This document shows positions 19,950 through 32,200 of a DNA stretch of 64,000 bases, piece by piece. The stretch lies in NCBI GenBank assembly GCA_032622095.1, contig CP136061.1:58545301-58609300 (forward strand), written 5' to 3'. The stretch is from Siphonodentalium dalli. Lineage: Eukaryota > Mollusca > Scaphopoda > Gadilida > Siphonodentaliidae. The position numbers were made by a program, and so were the translations under genes. Below the pieces are notes generated by a model. That model did not search any database. It was not told the origin of the DNA and worked only from the letters and a program-made list of their open reading frames with translations. The number at the start of each line of letters is the position of its first letter. Position 1 is the stretch's first letter.

Positions 19950-21074
19950 TAGGGTTGCCACGACTATGAGTTTTCATAATCGACTAATCGACCGTTATAA
20001 TCGACGGTTAGTCGATTAATCGTTCATATATGCGGCCTATGTTACACCCAGGTAAACAAGTTATAAATGCGAAATTACAATGACTACTTTACATCTAGTC
20101 TGAACACGGTTATAAACTGTCAGTCAGCAGGTTTGTCCTTCTGAGGCCCCCGCCCGTCATCGGCCAACTAAACTCAAATTTGCGCAGCCGGTAAATGCCC
20201 TCTTCATCGTTATTCCCGCGGACGAGAATTTTTTATAATATCTGTCCAGTCAATCAATGTTCCCTGTGAACATGCATCGCGGTGCTAATGGAAAGCGTGT
20301 GGAATTGTCGCATACGTATTGAAAACAGACTACAGATAGTTTTGCAGAGAATTCTGTTGTGTATCGATTAGTGATGATTACGTCACCTGACATACAAATT
20401 TTGAGCACTTAGTTTATTTCACAGGCTTCGGTGTGTGTGCGCGCCTCTTGTTAATTACAAATTAATAGTTTATATACGTTACCATGTTTGAGAATGTAAT
20501 GTATGTAGCACTATATAAGTGATGACACAAACTTGTTACTGATTAACTGTCTAGTAACTTTGAACATTCCATGTCCCGCGAACTTTCTGACTTTGTGAAT
20601 AATGGTGACCGTTTATAGTATGAAATTTGAGAAATGAAACATACATGTAGATGTAGTCCGATGCACGTCGTCCATTTGGCAATAATGATAGCTAATTACC
20701 GATCCATAGGAACATCAATTCACAGTTTAACATAATTTATAAACAATGGCAAGGCCGTAACACGACATCAAAGGAAGCCGCTGGCTCACCACGACTGTGA
20801 GAACATGTCGTACACCGAATTCTTTGAAGATGCCAATCGTCGGCTGCGACATCAAAGCCACACCAGAAGTGGCGAGAGAACAGGCTGTTGGGTGGTAAAT
20901 TGTGCTACATACACTGTTAACGTTTACTTCCAGGCATGGCATTTGTGCATAGTACTGCTTACATACACAACCATACCCACCCCCCTTGGGCGATTAGTCA
21001 ACGAAAGTAAATAACTGTCGACTACCGCACCTGTCGAAGGTTAGTCGATTAATCGAATATTCGTGGCAAGCCTA
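19950..21074. mobile_element. hAT-like nonautonomous element, 1125 bp, perfect 8-bp TSD
   Basis: The ends TAGGGTTGCCACGA and (reverse complement of right end) TAGGCTTGCCACGA are flanked by attcataa on both sides (19942-19949 and 21075-21082). Subterminal ATCGACTAATCGAC and TTAGTCGATTAATCG motifs are inverted copies of each other. The interior has only short accidental frames and no transposase. TIR, duplication length and terminal repeats all fit the hAT superfamily. Confidence 0.85.
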
Positions 21075-21589
21075 ATTCATAACAATGGCAGAACCCATTC
21101 AGAAATCAAATTGGTGTAGGTTTTTGAAACTCTCACAACATCCAGCATCATACAGTATGAATAATAACACTATTTGTAAAATTAAAGGGAACCAAGGCCT
21201 TCGAGAGGGTTCGTGCGACATAACATAAATTTGATAAAAGTCTGTAAAACAACTATCATCAAGTACATGTAAATATAGATGTTCTTATTTTCATTATCAA
21301 TAACTCTGCAGTAATGAGATTTTGCATGTCAAAACCATTGTTATGTAAAAATCACTGTTACAGTGGAATTATCAATAAAATTCCAATTAGTCCAATAAGA
21401 TACCAAAGTTTAATAAAAACTTGATGGTTAACATTGAAAAAGGTCAAAGTATTGAAAAATATTCTGAATGTTATATTCAGACTAAAATATTTTAACTTAC
21501 TACATGATTAGCAATGTTTGTTGACAAATCACTTTACATAACAAAGGATTCATCATGCGAAATTTCATTATTGAAGACAAGTCTGAGTT

Positions 21590-22010
21590 TAGGGTGCCTG
21601 TCATTTGCAGAATGAGGCCCCCAGAGGGTGAATTTAGTGACGCTATCCCACATAGCGGCTAGCATAACCAAATTCACCCTCTGGGGACCTCATTCTGCAT
21701 GGCCTCATCTGCTATGGGAGACATAGAACTCAGACTGAAGTTCCCAAATGGCGCATATTGTGATGTACACCCATTGGGAACCTCCATTATGCTATGTGTC
21801 TTCTGCCAATTTGGGGATAAACTAAATAAAAAAGAAATAGAATCTATGTGAAGAAATTTCTATAGAAATTTGATAATAAACTTTCCCAAGAAGATGAGGC
21901 CCAAGGAGAATGAGACCCTAGAGGTGAATTTAGTGTTGCTAGTTCTCCCTCTGGGGACTCATTCTGCAAATGACAGGAACACTAAACTCAGGCTTGATTG
22001 AAGATCTATC
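21590..22010. mobile_element. Family A element
   Basis: TTTAGGGTGCCTGTCATTTG start and the complementary CAAATGACAGGAACACTAAA end, with hairpins GAATGAGGCCCCCAGAGGGT on the left and a deleted hairpin on the right. Confidence 0.65.
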
Positions 22011-22359
22011 GCACAGTGTATGAACAAAGTTTATCCATGTTCTTGCTTGTGGTGTTGTTTTACAGACTTTCATATTTTTTGCACATTTACTGACTGCAAG
22101 TGCCTTTAAGTTGGCTCTATGAATAAATACAATCTTCCGAAGTTGACTACTTTGAAGGAGTACAACTTTGGTTTAGTGGGGAAATACTCATCTAATATAC
22201 ACAACATTGCCTTAATCACTAGTCCCTCTCATTATTCATATTCTCAAATTATTATAATTTGGCTTGGTTGTGAGAGCCGTCATGGTGATTTGTGAATGAA
22301 TGAATGTCTATTGCAAAGTCACTAAATATAGGGAAACAAGCACAAACATATTTGCACTA

Positions 22360-22504
22360 CAGTAATGCCCTTGTTGCCATTCATTGGAAAGCTCTCAGTG
22401 AGAGCTTTCCGATGAATAGCAACAAGCCACATTTCCGACTAAATCCTGAAAAATTACCCATGATTCTGCTGTGGTTAAGGAGTCGATTATTTAGGGCATT
22501 ACTG
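22360..22504. mobile_element. Family C MITE with TA duplication
   Basis: Starts CAGTAATGCCC after TA (22358-22359) and ends GGGCATTACTG before TA (22505-22506). The left arm is internally deleted, so GAAAGCTCTCAGTGAGAGCT forms the central palindrome. Confidence 0.7.
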
Positions 22505-22975
22505 TATATACACATTCAATCTACACACAAATTTGTGTATATATAGATGTTATACAGATTCATATATCTTGCTGTTGTCATGGTGATTTGTATGCGTGTC
22601 TGTGTTATATGTTGAGAGGTCTTAGTTAAGTTTTGTGGTTAGATGTGTATGTACATGTACATAAAATTTGTTTCAGAAAAAATTCACTGATACTACATAA
22701 ATTGGAAACTGTTTTCTACGTTGATGGAAACGTTTTTTTTGTATTTTTATGTTTCAATTTGAATAAATCGTATTTATTGCACTCCGTTCTCTTTGAATAA
22801 CTACATCTGTAAGTGGTGAATTTATGTGAATTCTAACAATGTTAGTGCCATGGGCATTGTGATTAGCCTAAATTGGACTGAACCACACAGAGTTAATGTT
22901 TGCAGCATGTTAACAAACAAGACTTATTTATTGTGGCAGGAAAATATCCAGTAGTCAGACAGCTACAATAATGCC

Positions 22976-23178
22976 CTAAATAATCGACTCCTTAACCACA
23001 GCAGATTTATGGGTAATTTTTCAGCATTTTGTCGGAAATATGGCTTGTTGCCATTCATCGGAAAACTCTCAGTGAGAGCTTTCCGATGAATGGCAACAAG
23101 CCATATTTCTGACTAAATCCTGAAAAATTGCCCATAATTCTGCTGTGGTTAAGGAGTCGATTACTTCGGTCATTACTG
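22976..23178. mobile_element. Family C MITE, near full-length
   Basis: About 203 bp and almost a perfect palindrome, with arms including CCTTAACCACAGCAGA and ATGGCTTGTTGCCATTCATC, and TA on both sides (22974-22975, 23179-23180). The outermost bases have drifted (CAATAATGCCC). Confidence 0.75.
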
Positions 23179-23394
23179 TATGATATATGTCCAAATGAAT
23201 TCTGTGCAACATTAAACATTAATATCACTAGTTGTCAATCTCGCAGGTTTCAGGAAAGAGAACTCTGCAAAACCTACTTAGACTACACCTTTCAGCTGGC
23301 ACAATTATATTACTCTCAAGTACAATTATAAGAATGGTCTATATCTTCATATAACAAGTTTTATATAGTTTCCTGGGTATAACATAAATATTCA

Positions 23395-23555
23395 GAACAC
23401 AATTCACATCTTAATCGAGAATCTTTTATCAAATGAGTTGCGGATGGTACAAGATTATATTTCGTGAGAGCGTAGCTCGAGTGAAATGTAACTATGCGCT
23501 ATCCGCAACAAGTTTGATGAAAGATTCAAAATTATGATGCAAGTTGTGTTCTGTA
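23395..23555. repeat. Imperfect palindrome
   Basis: GAACACAATTCACATC at the left and GATGCAAGTTGTGTTC at the right, then AGAATCTTTTATCAAA facing TTTGATGAAAGATTC, and GTTGCGGAT facing ATCCGCAAC. MITE-like, one copy seen. The flanks show no clear duplication. Confidence 0.5.
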
Positions 23556-24537
23556 TTTATTCTACACATCGATGTCAGATAAGTTCAATCCATGACCACC
23601 ACCTTCATTGCTACTATAGCTACCTATATTGTGATTTAAGTCTGATGAATAACCAATAATTATCAGGGCATCACCCAAAGCAGATCGTTGACGTATTGTA
23701 CATCATCTTTCTTGGTGATAACGTCAAAAATAATAGTTCTGGCGTGTATTCCACTCGAGGTATACAATACTACATATTCTGTTGAACACATGTGCCTCAC
23801 ATTTATAGGTGTGGAATAATAACTATGAATCAACCCGTGCTGGAAACACTTCTACCAATTAATTTTGATTTTATTTTGAATATTCTGGTATAATACATAC
23901 AATCAGTTGGGACATTTTTACAAGCTATCTTTAGAAAAGATTGGCGATCTCAAGATATATATAGAGTTTTCACCCATCCCCTACACGTTTTAGCACAGGC
24001 AGCCTGTGTGAGATTGCTAGGTGAGATTTTCCTAGCTCACACCACACGTGACTCCTGTCTCACTCCACCCTTGTGACTGACTTACATACTTAATTAACAA
24101 GCCATCAACATGGAGATATGCATCCAACCTGTAAAACACATGAACCTTCAATATAAACTCACTTGAAAATGCAGAGTTGCATAAAGTGCAATATAAACGA
24201 CTCTGTGTGGGCACATTCCATTCTCCAAAGCGAAACGGCAGATCTTGTACATATGTCATAAAATGTAAATAATTGACACTTCACACATGATGAACAGACC
24301 AGTTCCACTTTCGAAGAATTGTCATCGTTGCAATAAATCATCGAACTCGTTAAACTAATATTGATTCTGTCATATAACCATGTTCACTTTTCTAATGGTA
24401 CTGTATATGTGCATTTCTCGAATTCATGCCAGGTACTGTGATGTGACGTAGCCATGTTGTTTTTATGAGCCAAGTGGATTTCACTCAAACATATTAACCC
24501 TGCTTGCGTGGGTAACATGCTTTGATATATATTTTAA

Positions 24538-24939
24538 CGATGCATAATCCAAATTAAAGCTCCCAAATTACTATTCCTTTGGCTTCGAGGGAAAAAATAT
24601 TTGATTCAAGTCGAGGAACCTACCCATCAAAGCTCAAGAGTGATCAGATGAATTTTGTTTTTTCCCCAAGATATGTATGCAAATATTCCTCAAACCGACG
24701 GTTTCCTACCAAATTGCAGATGAAGATGGATAACTCTAAAATCAAGTGGCATTTGGTGTTAGATATTTGACAATCCTGTCAAATTTTGTTGATAAATAAC
24801 ACGTTTTGGGCAATTTTAAACTATAGTTGACTGTGGTTAGCTTTATTTATGGACAATTAATCAATTCTGATAACTGAAGCGGCGTTTAAAAAAAGGTTGT
24901 TGGAATCTGATGATATCTGACGAATCGGATTGAGTACCT
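24538..24939. mobile_element. Family F MITE
   Basis: Homologous to 1657-2079 and 43489-43943; TTAA precedes the left end (24534-24537) but is not kept at the right end. Contains AATTACTATTCCTTTGGC and ATTGAGTACCT. Confidence 0.5.
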
Positions 24940-25548
24940 TCCAACTCATCCACGATAATATCGCATCAGATTTCTCCCCAGATATACTGTTATGAACCTA
25001 CTTAAATGCGCCAAAGATTGGTATGAAAGAATAAATCAGTATGAGGCGCTTGGTTTAGAAGAACAATGATCCACCATGACCTAGCTATGATGTGGGCATG
25101 GAAAAGCTGGGATGTGGGCATGGAAAAATATCACTTTCAGGGGACAGATATTAGGTCCGAACACTCTGCAAGCTTCGTGTCTGGTGCAAATATCTGCCCC
25201 CTTGGATGTAGTTTTACCACCGCACATCCCAGGTCATGATAAATAATATTAATCCTGCTTGCTACACTCTGAAACGTTCGGACCATAGCAAGCGCGATAA
25301 CTCTTCTTCATAATTATGACAGCTCGCTATCATTTACTGACAATTATTAGTAAGTTAGTTCCATGACAATATGGGACTCAAAGGTGAGTCTAAAGATGAA
25401 ATGCTGGTCACATTGATTTTTGAGCCCCTAAATATAGATTTGTGTGTTTTTTGTTTGGTTTTTTATTATTTTTTTTGGCATTTCATGGTATTAAAAAAAG
25501 ACAATTGTTTACAGCTGTCAGATACTATTTATACACCCCGCAAGAAAG

Positions 25549-26560
25549 TTGCATAATTTTGACCGAGCTTTTATTCCAACATTTGTAGGTCAATGTTTTT
25601 TTAATTTGGCACATATATTTAGTACCATGGGAACCTATGCACCAGCGATTATGACGTCTCTCCGACTTTTTTTTTGGTGGAGTTATTCACTTTTTTGGAC
25701 AACATTTTCGCAACATGTATTAGCTTTTATTCCTACATTTTTCGGTCAATAGGTTTAGGATTAGGGGTTAGGGTTTTGTCCACCTGCAATGGGAATCTGT
25801 TATTTTATTATTTTAACTACATGTTTACTGACATGTGAAACATCTTAGTGTTTTAAAAATACGGGGGGGGGGGGGGGATCCTTAGTCCCATTGGGACAGT
25901 CACATCTCTAGTTTAAACTTGGTATAGTGCCATGGGAACCTTTGCACCTGCGATTATGACGTCTGTCCAACCTTTTTTTTGTGGAGTTATTCCCCTTTTT
26001 CGACAGAACATTTTCGCAACATGCATAATTTTGTCCGAGCTTTTATTCCAACATTTTTTGGTCAATAGGTTTGGGATTAAGGTTATGGGTTAGGGTTGTC
26101 CACCTGCAATGGGAATCTGTTATTTTATTATTATACCCCCTTTAAAAAAAAAAGGGGGGTATACTGTTTTGCACCTGTCTGTCCGTCCGATGTCTGTTCA
26201 TGTCATAACTTGAATAGTAGTGCTGGGATCTCAATGAAATTATGTATGGAATCTATGGATGTTCACAACTATGAGGACATTAAATAGAAGGTTCCATCGT
26301 TTTGTTCGGATTTTCCATTCTATAGTTATTCATCTTTGTTTATCTGGAAATGTTGGCTTTTTGGTCCGTCTGGGGGTCTGTTCATAGCAGTCATAAGTTA
26401 TAGATATGCCCACACTAGGCGGTATGCCACAAGGGGGTATGCACCGGACAACAGTCCATCTCTTGTTTTAACTTAATGTTTACTGACAAGTGAAACATCT
26501 TTGTGTTTTAAAAACATGGGGGGAGGGGGTATCCTTTGTCTCATTGGGACAGTCACACCT
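25549..26560 (+). repeat. Family E repeat fragments with internal tandem units
   Basis: Units of roughly 165 bp contain CATGGGAACCTATGCACC, GCGATTATGACGTCT, GAGTTATTCCCC and TTTTATTCCAACATTT. The elements end CCCATTGGGACAGTCACA. A second related element starts at about 26135 with a CCCCC...GGGGG pair. A G15 run is at 25863-25877 and TTAGGG-like words are at 25752-25772. Better copies are at 51955-52720 and 53535-55160. Confidence 0.6.
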
Positions 26561-27630
26561 CTAGTTCTCAGTAGTTTTGCGGCTTTTTCTTTTGGCTATT
26601 TTATCAATGGGTTCATCCAATTTAACAGATTTAGTGCAGGCATTGTTTGGTATAGTGGATGGTGAGTATAAGGAAATTGCAACAGAATTTATTCGGATAT
26701 CGGACACTTTACTTTGATGCAGGATATTTCGCGAAATTCAATGTTTTTCTGGAGATTTGGAACCAAGTGAGGCCCAAACATTTCCAGAGGTTTCTTCGGG
26801 AAATAAATCCAGTGCGTGAAAAGATGATGCAAACAACCGATGGCCAAAGAATGGTAACTGCAGGGATAAACCTGGGTTTGTTTATCTGTTAGAGATGCAT
26901 AATTCCATTAAACGCCCCTGAATTACTATTTCTTTGGCTTGGGGGTAAAAAATATTTGATTAGAGTCGAGAAACCCACTCATCAAAGAGTTATTAGATAT
27001 CAATTTTTGAAATCTGTTGTTTTGCACCACCGGGAATATTTGGTGACCGGGCAAAAATCAGCTGACTTCTTACAGAAATAGTACAGACATGCATGTGCAC
27101 GCCATTACGAGAGTTCACTAAGGTCACAGCTCCTTGTGTGATCAGTGGAGACCAATTAATTTCTGAAATTAATCGGAATAAAAGTCACTGAAAAGCATTG
27201 CCATCAACAAGAATACAGTATGTTCTGATAGCTGACATTGGGACCCTTACATAGAGGAAAGACTTAATAAGTATTTGCTTAACATTCACTTAGTATTCGA
27301 AGACTAAGAGATGCCATTCTTAGCATTCACTTACCTTACTAAAGGCCATGTTTCTTAACATTCGCTTACCATTCGAATGCAAGCGCAAGCCCTTAGTTTT
27401 TTTTCTTGCTCAGCCTTCGAATGTTATGAGATATTCTTCCTTCACATTCGAATAGTAAGGATGTTATTGTCATGTGATCTCATTAAATAGAAGCCATTGG
27501 CTAATTTAGGAGGGAAAATCTACATGCAATCAGACATTTTAATATCTGCTCTGTTGTTTTCTGGAAGGAGTAGAGGAAGGAGTCTGATTTTATGCAAGTA
27601 ATTATTAACCCTATCCCATTAGCTCTTGAG

Positions 27631-27815
27631 CACAGGGGCCTCTAACGCTCTCCGCCCCCTTTTGCACTGCCCATATACGCCGCCTCTATATACGCACCTT
27701 CTTCGCGTTAATGGAACATTATATAATGTTCCATTAACGCGAAGAAGGCGCATATATAGAGGCGGCGTATATGGGCAGTGCAAAAAGGGGGCGGAGCGCG
27801 TTACAGGCCCCTGTG
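27631..27815. repeat. Near-perfect GC-rich palindrome, 185 bp
   Basis: Two arms of about 90 bp pair almost completely around the centre GGAACATTATATAATGTTCC (27713-27732). The arms include CCGCCCCCTTTTTGCACTGC, ATATACGCCGCC and CTTCTTCGCGTTAATGGAAC. The GC content contrasts with the AT-rich surroundings. It may be a MITE or a recent inverted duplication. Confidence 0.85.
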
Positions 27816-27859
27816 CCCTTGAGTATGGGAGGCCGTTTTCACATTTATTAAATAATTGG

Positions 27860-28640
27860 ATTTAAACGCAATTGAATTGCGCTTATGAAGTACAATTAAT
27901 TGCGCTTAAGCGCAATTAGTTGTACACAAATGAAATTCAATTGCGGTTTAAACACAATTCAATTGCGGTTAAGCGCAATTCAATTGCAGTTAAGCGCAAT
28001 TCATTTAACATTATGTGGGCAGCAATTGCGCTTAAGCCCAATTAAAAACTCTCTACTTGAAAGTAGATAAATATAAGATAGATAGATAATTAAAAAAATT
28101 ATCTATCTATCTATATCTATCTACTTTCAATTGCACTTAAGCGCAATTGAATTGCGCTTAAGCACAATTATTGATCATCATAAACAAAACCACCTTAATT
28201 CTTATAGAATATCCTATAGACTTAATCCAACCTGACTGAACCTCATTTTATCTTCGAGTGGTGACAACTTGTTGTGGCTATTGCGCTTAATTGCAATTCA
28301 ATTGCGCTTAAGCGCAATTGGGGAAAATATGTAAGTAATTGCGCTTAAGTGCAATTCAATTAAGTGCAATTGAATTGCACTTTATAAGCATAATTGATTT
28401 GTGCTTAAGGGTAATTGTATCTATATCTGTAGATATTTCAGTGCAGGAACGAATGCTGGTCATAGACGTACTGGTCCAAGTGCTACCAGGGCCAAGTAAC
28501 TTTATAATCATGCGTGTACATGGGTCAGCTAGCCATTAAGTCAGCGCCCTATGCGGACAGCGTACTGCTGCCACTACTACAGCGCCCACGACAACACACC
28601 TTAAGCGCAATTGAATTGTGCTTAAATCCAATTATTTAAT
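27860..28640. repeat. GCGCAATT/AAGCGCAATT palindromic tandem repeat tract
   Basis: Repeated words CAATTGAATTGCGCTTAAGC and variants occur more than 20 times with variable spacing, each self-complementary. A (GATA)n/(TATC)n hairpin lies inside at 28064-28128. No gene. Confidence 0.75.
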
Positions 28641-29274
28641 AAACAGCCTCCCATACTTGAGACAGTTATAGAAACTAGAAGAGTACATCATCTGCATGTA
28701 CAAATATATGTTATATAATCAGGTTTTATACAAATGATGTAATTGTGGCCAGGAAGATCTAAACCATCATTTTTAAAATGTGAAAACGTACTCCCATCAA
28801 AATATATGCATTATTTTAATTATGTTATGGACTATATTCTGATTTGCTAAAGTTATAGTTGTGTCAACATCACTTATTGCAGGTTCACAAAGATATTATG
28901 ATTTGTCGTAAAACAATATACACCGCTCTTTAAAGGGTGTCGTTCAGTAAGACCAAAATCCTGCCGGAACTTAACTACTTTCGTTTTCCGATTTTGGCAG
29001 AATGCGCGATTATTAGTCAATTGTTAGTTTCAATAGTCAGTTTTCAAGAATGAAAATAACATAAAGATTGGCGCCCAGTCATAGTGGAGATTCGTGGCAT
29101 GACAGAGTATCCACTGACACTTTTACCTTCAAAGTTCTAACTTAAGTTTACCATCAAAGTTCAAAGTTTCAAACACTGAAACAGCACACTGAGCCGGATC
29201 GGAAACTACAACGTAATTCAGGCTTTTTTTTTTAGTTCCTGTGAAGATTCGGCCCCTATTCAAATAAGGTATTA

Positions 29275-32200
29275 AAATTAGGTAGATCATGCCGTGAATC
29301 TCGAGTCTCTTGCTAATGCCCATAGAGATCATATTCTAACAGTACAAAACCTGGGAACTTTTTGAAGTTTTGACAGGGAACCTTATAAAGTCGAAAAATA
29401 TAGTAGGGGGGGGGGATATATATATTTCTTAGTTATTACGAATACAGGAGAAGTCCAGATAGCCACCCGACGTCGGCCAGACGGTTGGCGTGGCCGTCGG
29501 CCCGACGTCGGCATATGGTTGGCAGTCAACGTCATGCCGACCACTGTCGGTTCGATGTCATTTGCCAACGGTGGGCGTGGCCGTTGGCTATTATGTCGGC
29601 AGCCGACGTTGGTAAATGGTTGGTAGTCGACCACAGTCGATACGAAGGCATACCAAAAATTGCAAATCGACTTCATGTCATTCGCCGACGAAGTTGAAAA
29701 AAACATAGAACAAAAATTCCCATAACCACCCTTTCGACTGGGCCTCAGCAAAATAGAGATATCCCAGTTAGCCACCCGACATCGGTGCATGCTTGCCGTC
29801 GGCTGACGATCAACTTCAGCATATAGTCGATAGCTGAAACTTTTACGACAAAGGTCTTTGGTGGTCTTGATCATGCCATACCGGTACATGAATATTTACT
29901 CAATAGCTACGGCACGGGCATATATATGGAGAAAATAATTGTGGTGTGATCCAGTTCGTGGTCATGTGAACTACTGAGCTCTATATAGACTATAATTGGA
30001 AACGAAACTAACAGGACTAAAACGACTGCAATTCTCTGTGAATTTCCGGTTAACCAAGAAGTCACAAAACAAATTTTGAAACGGTTATAAATGCCAGAAG
30101 ATAAATGGCTAATTATCAATGTTTAATCGTGTTGATATAATTATACATTACATATCAAACAAAGCTACTGATATTGATTGAGATAATTCAAGTGGAATAT
30201 TATAGGATTGCGTATATACCGGTACATACGATCCAGACAGCAAATAGCTGCCAACATTTTTTAATGTTAAAAATTGACGCAAAACACGTATAACGGTAGT
30301 TATTATGCAAATACTTACATGTATAGTGGATCGATCAGTAGTTTTAAATACTTATACAATTGTGTCCGAAATGGTGCTTAACTTGTCTCTAATAAATCAG
30401 CCCGCACATATATAGTTCTCTGTGAAATTCGTCAGACTTGCTTTAGACATAATGTCTGGAATTTTGAATTTGAAATTTTATATCCCAGAGTTTCCTGTAC
30501 TAAGATTTTTCTGGCCTAATCTTCTTGGGTTCGATTGCATGAAGGTCCAAAACTCCGAAATTCCGATTAACTTTCCAGTTCATATCATATATATATATAT
30601 ATACACGATTATAGTTCGCCCGAGAGTTCAGTCTGCATGGTTGGCTTTTTCACATGCAAGTAGGGACTCTGGATTCACACCTCGTGTCACATACGTAATG
30701 TGATATACTCCTCTTCTGGGAGCAACGTACAGAATGACAAACACCATGCAGCACACAGAAATCTCCCTCATGTAACGTGAACGTTTCCTATATATCACCG
30801 CAATCTGGGCTAGATTAGGTTGTCACGATTTGAACCCCGACATATGCGAAAATCGGGACCGATTTTCAAGGTTGATCCGAGTTGAGGGACATCTCAATGT
30901 GCCATTCCGATCGATACATAGCCATTTCGATAAGAAATGAGAATTTGTTCACGCTCACTGAAGCAAGCGCATTTGAATCAATCATTAGGCCAAACTTTTT
31001 TATTTTTCTGCTTTACGGATTTTTTTAACCTTGTTTTGGTAGGGTCGGTCAAAAATAAAAATAAAAATGCTTGAATCATTCATTTTTTTTGGACATTCGC
31101 TAAGGTGGTAACTGTGTCTTTATAATTCTCTGTCAGTCATTTATAGAGAACACTTTTCGGATGTATATCACAAAATTCAAATCCAGTACTATTATTTGAA
31201 ACATAGCTCAGATTATTGAATAATATTGAAAAAATCCAGAAATAAAGGGTTTGTTTTTGTTCAACATTTTAATTATTGAATAAATGGACTCCCCCATTCA
31301 GTTATAATGTATACATTGAAAAAGTCCATTATTCATCTGGATGGATGTCATGGAAAAAAAAGTAGCCGACAGATAATATATTTGCAGAAGGATTCCTATT
31401 AGTTGGTGGGAAATGTTCAGATAATAAGTTTAGAACTTGTTGAACTTATTATCTGAACATTTCCTAAGGAATCTACTTGTCTGGTCAATGAGTATTTAGT
31501 ATAGAGAGGTTAATAAACACATGGGAATGGTGAGATTAGTGGTACAGGTAGTGATAAATAGTGAATGTGTAACTTGAGCAAACCCACATACTCATTAGTT
31601 TGTCATTCCTATCTAAGAAACCTTGTGGACTGTTATTGGTCTGCAGTCATAAAGATCACCGTAAATTCCCAGGAATACAAAATGTATTCTAAAGGCCATT
31701 TAAAGTTTTAAAGAGATGTCAAGATTTATAGAAAGCAAACAGGTATCTTGGTGGCCAACACATATAAACTCAAGCTGACTTTCTCAGTTTTCATGGATGT
31801 AGTTAAAAGTAATTAAAGCCAGAGATATCTATAGTCGGTGTGTCCTATGCATCTTTAATCAGTGAAATGTGGTTAGATAATTTGCTACTGATAAGCAGAA
31901 ACAGCTGTCGGCTGTGAAAATAAAAATAAAAATTATATTTGATTTTTATTTCCTTGTCGGGCCACATAAAACAGGGTCGCGGATCCGTAAAGCAGTAAAA
32001 TAAAAAAGTTTGGCCTTAACACTCATATACACTGAGTCCGTGTCTCCATTTAATTCTCTGATACATGTATCCTGCTTCTATAATAAAATAAATTTGTCAC
32101 CATCGTGCAGCAAGTTTTAAGATGACCGACATTGCTCCAAGGTTGAATCAACCATTTACATCTATGTCCTATGCACACACCAACATCTGCATTCACGGGC

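Noticed and set aside
25752-25772. TTAGGG-like telomeric repeats (also near 26070 and 55022)
   Set aside because: Only two to three imperfect units, and they occur at the same place in every family E copy, so they are part of that repeat.
29383-29889. 168-codon minus-strand frame rich in Arg and Pro
   Set aside because: It runs over the GTCGGC-type tandem motifs at the left end of a foldback-like element and shows no domain or splice context.
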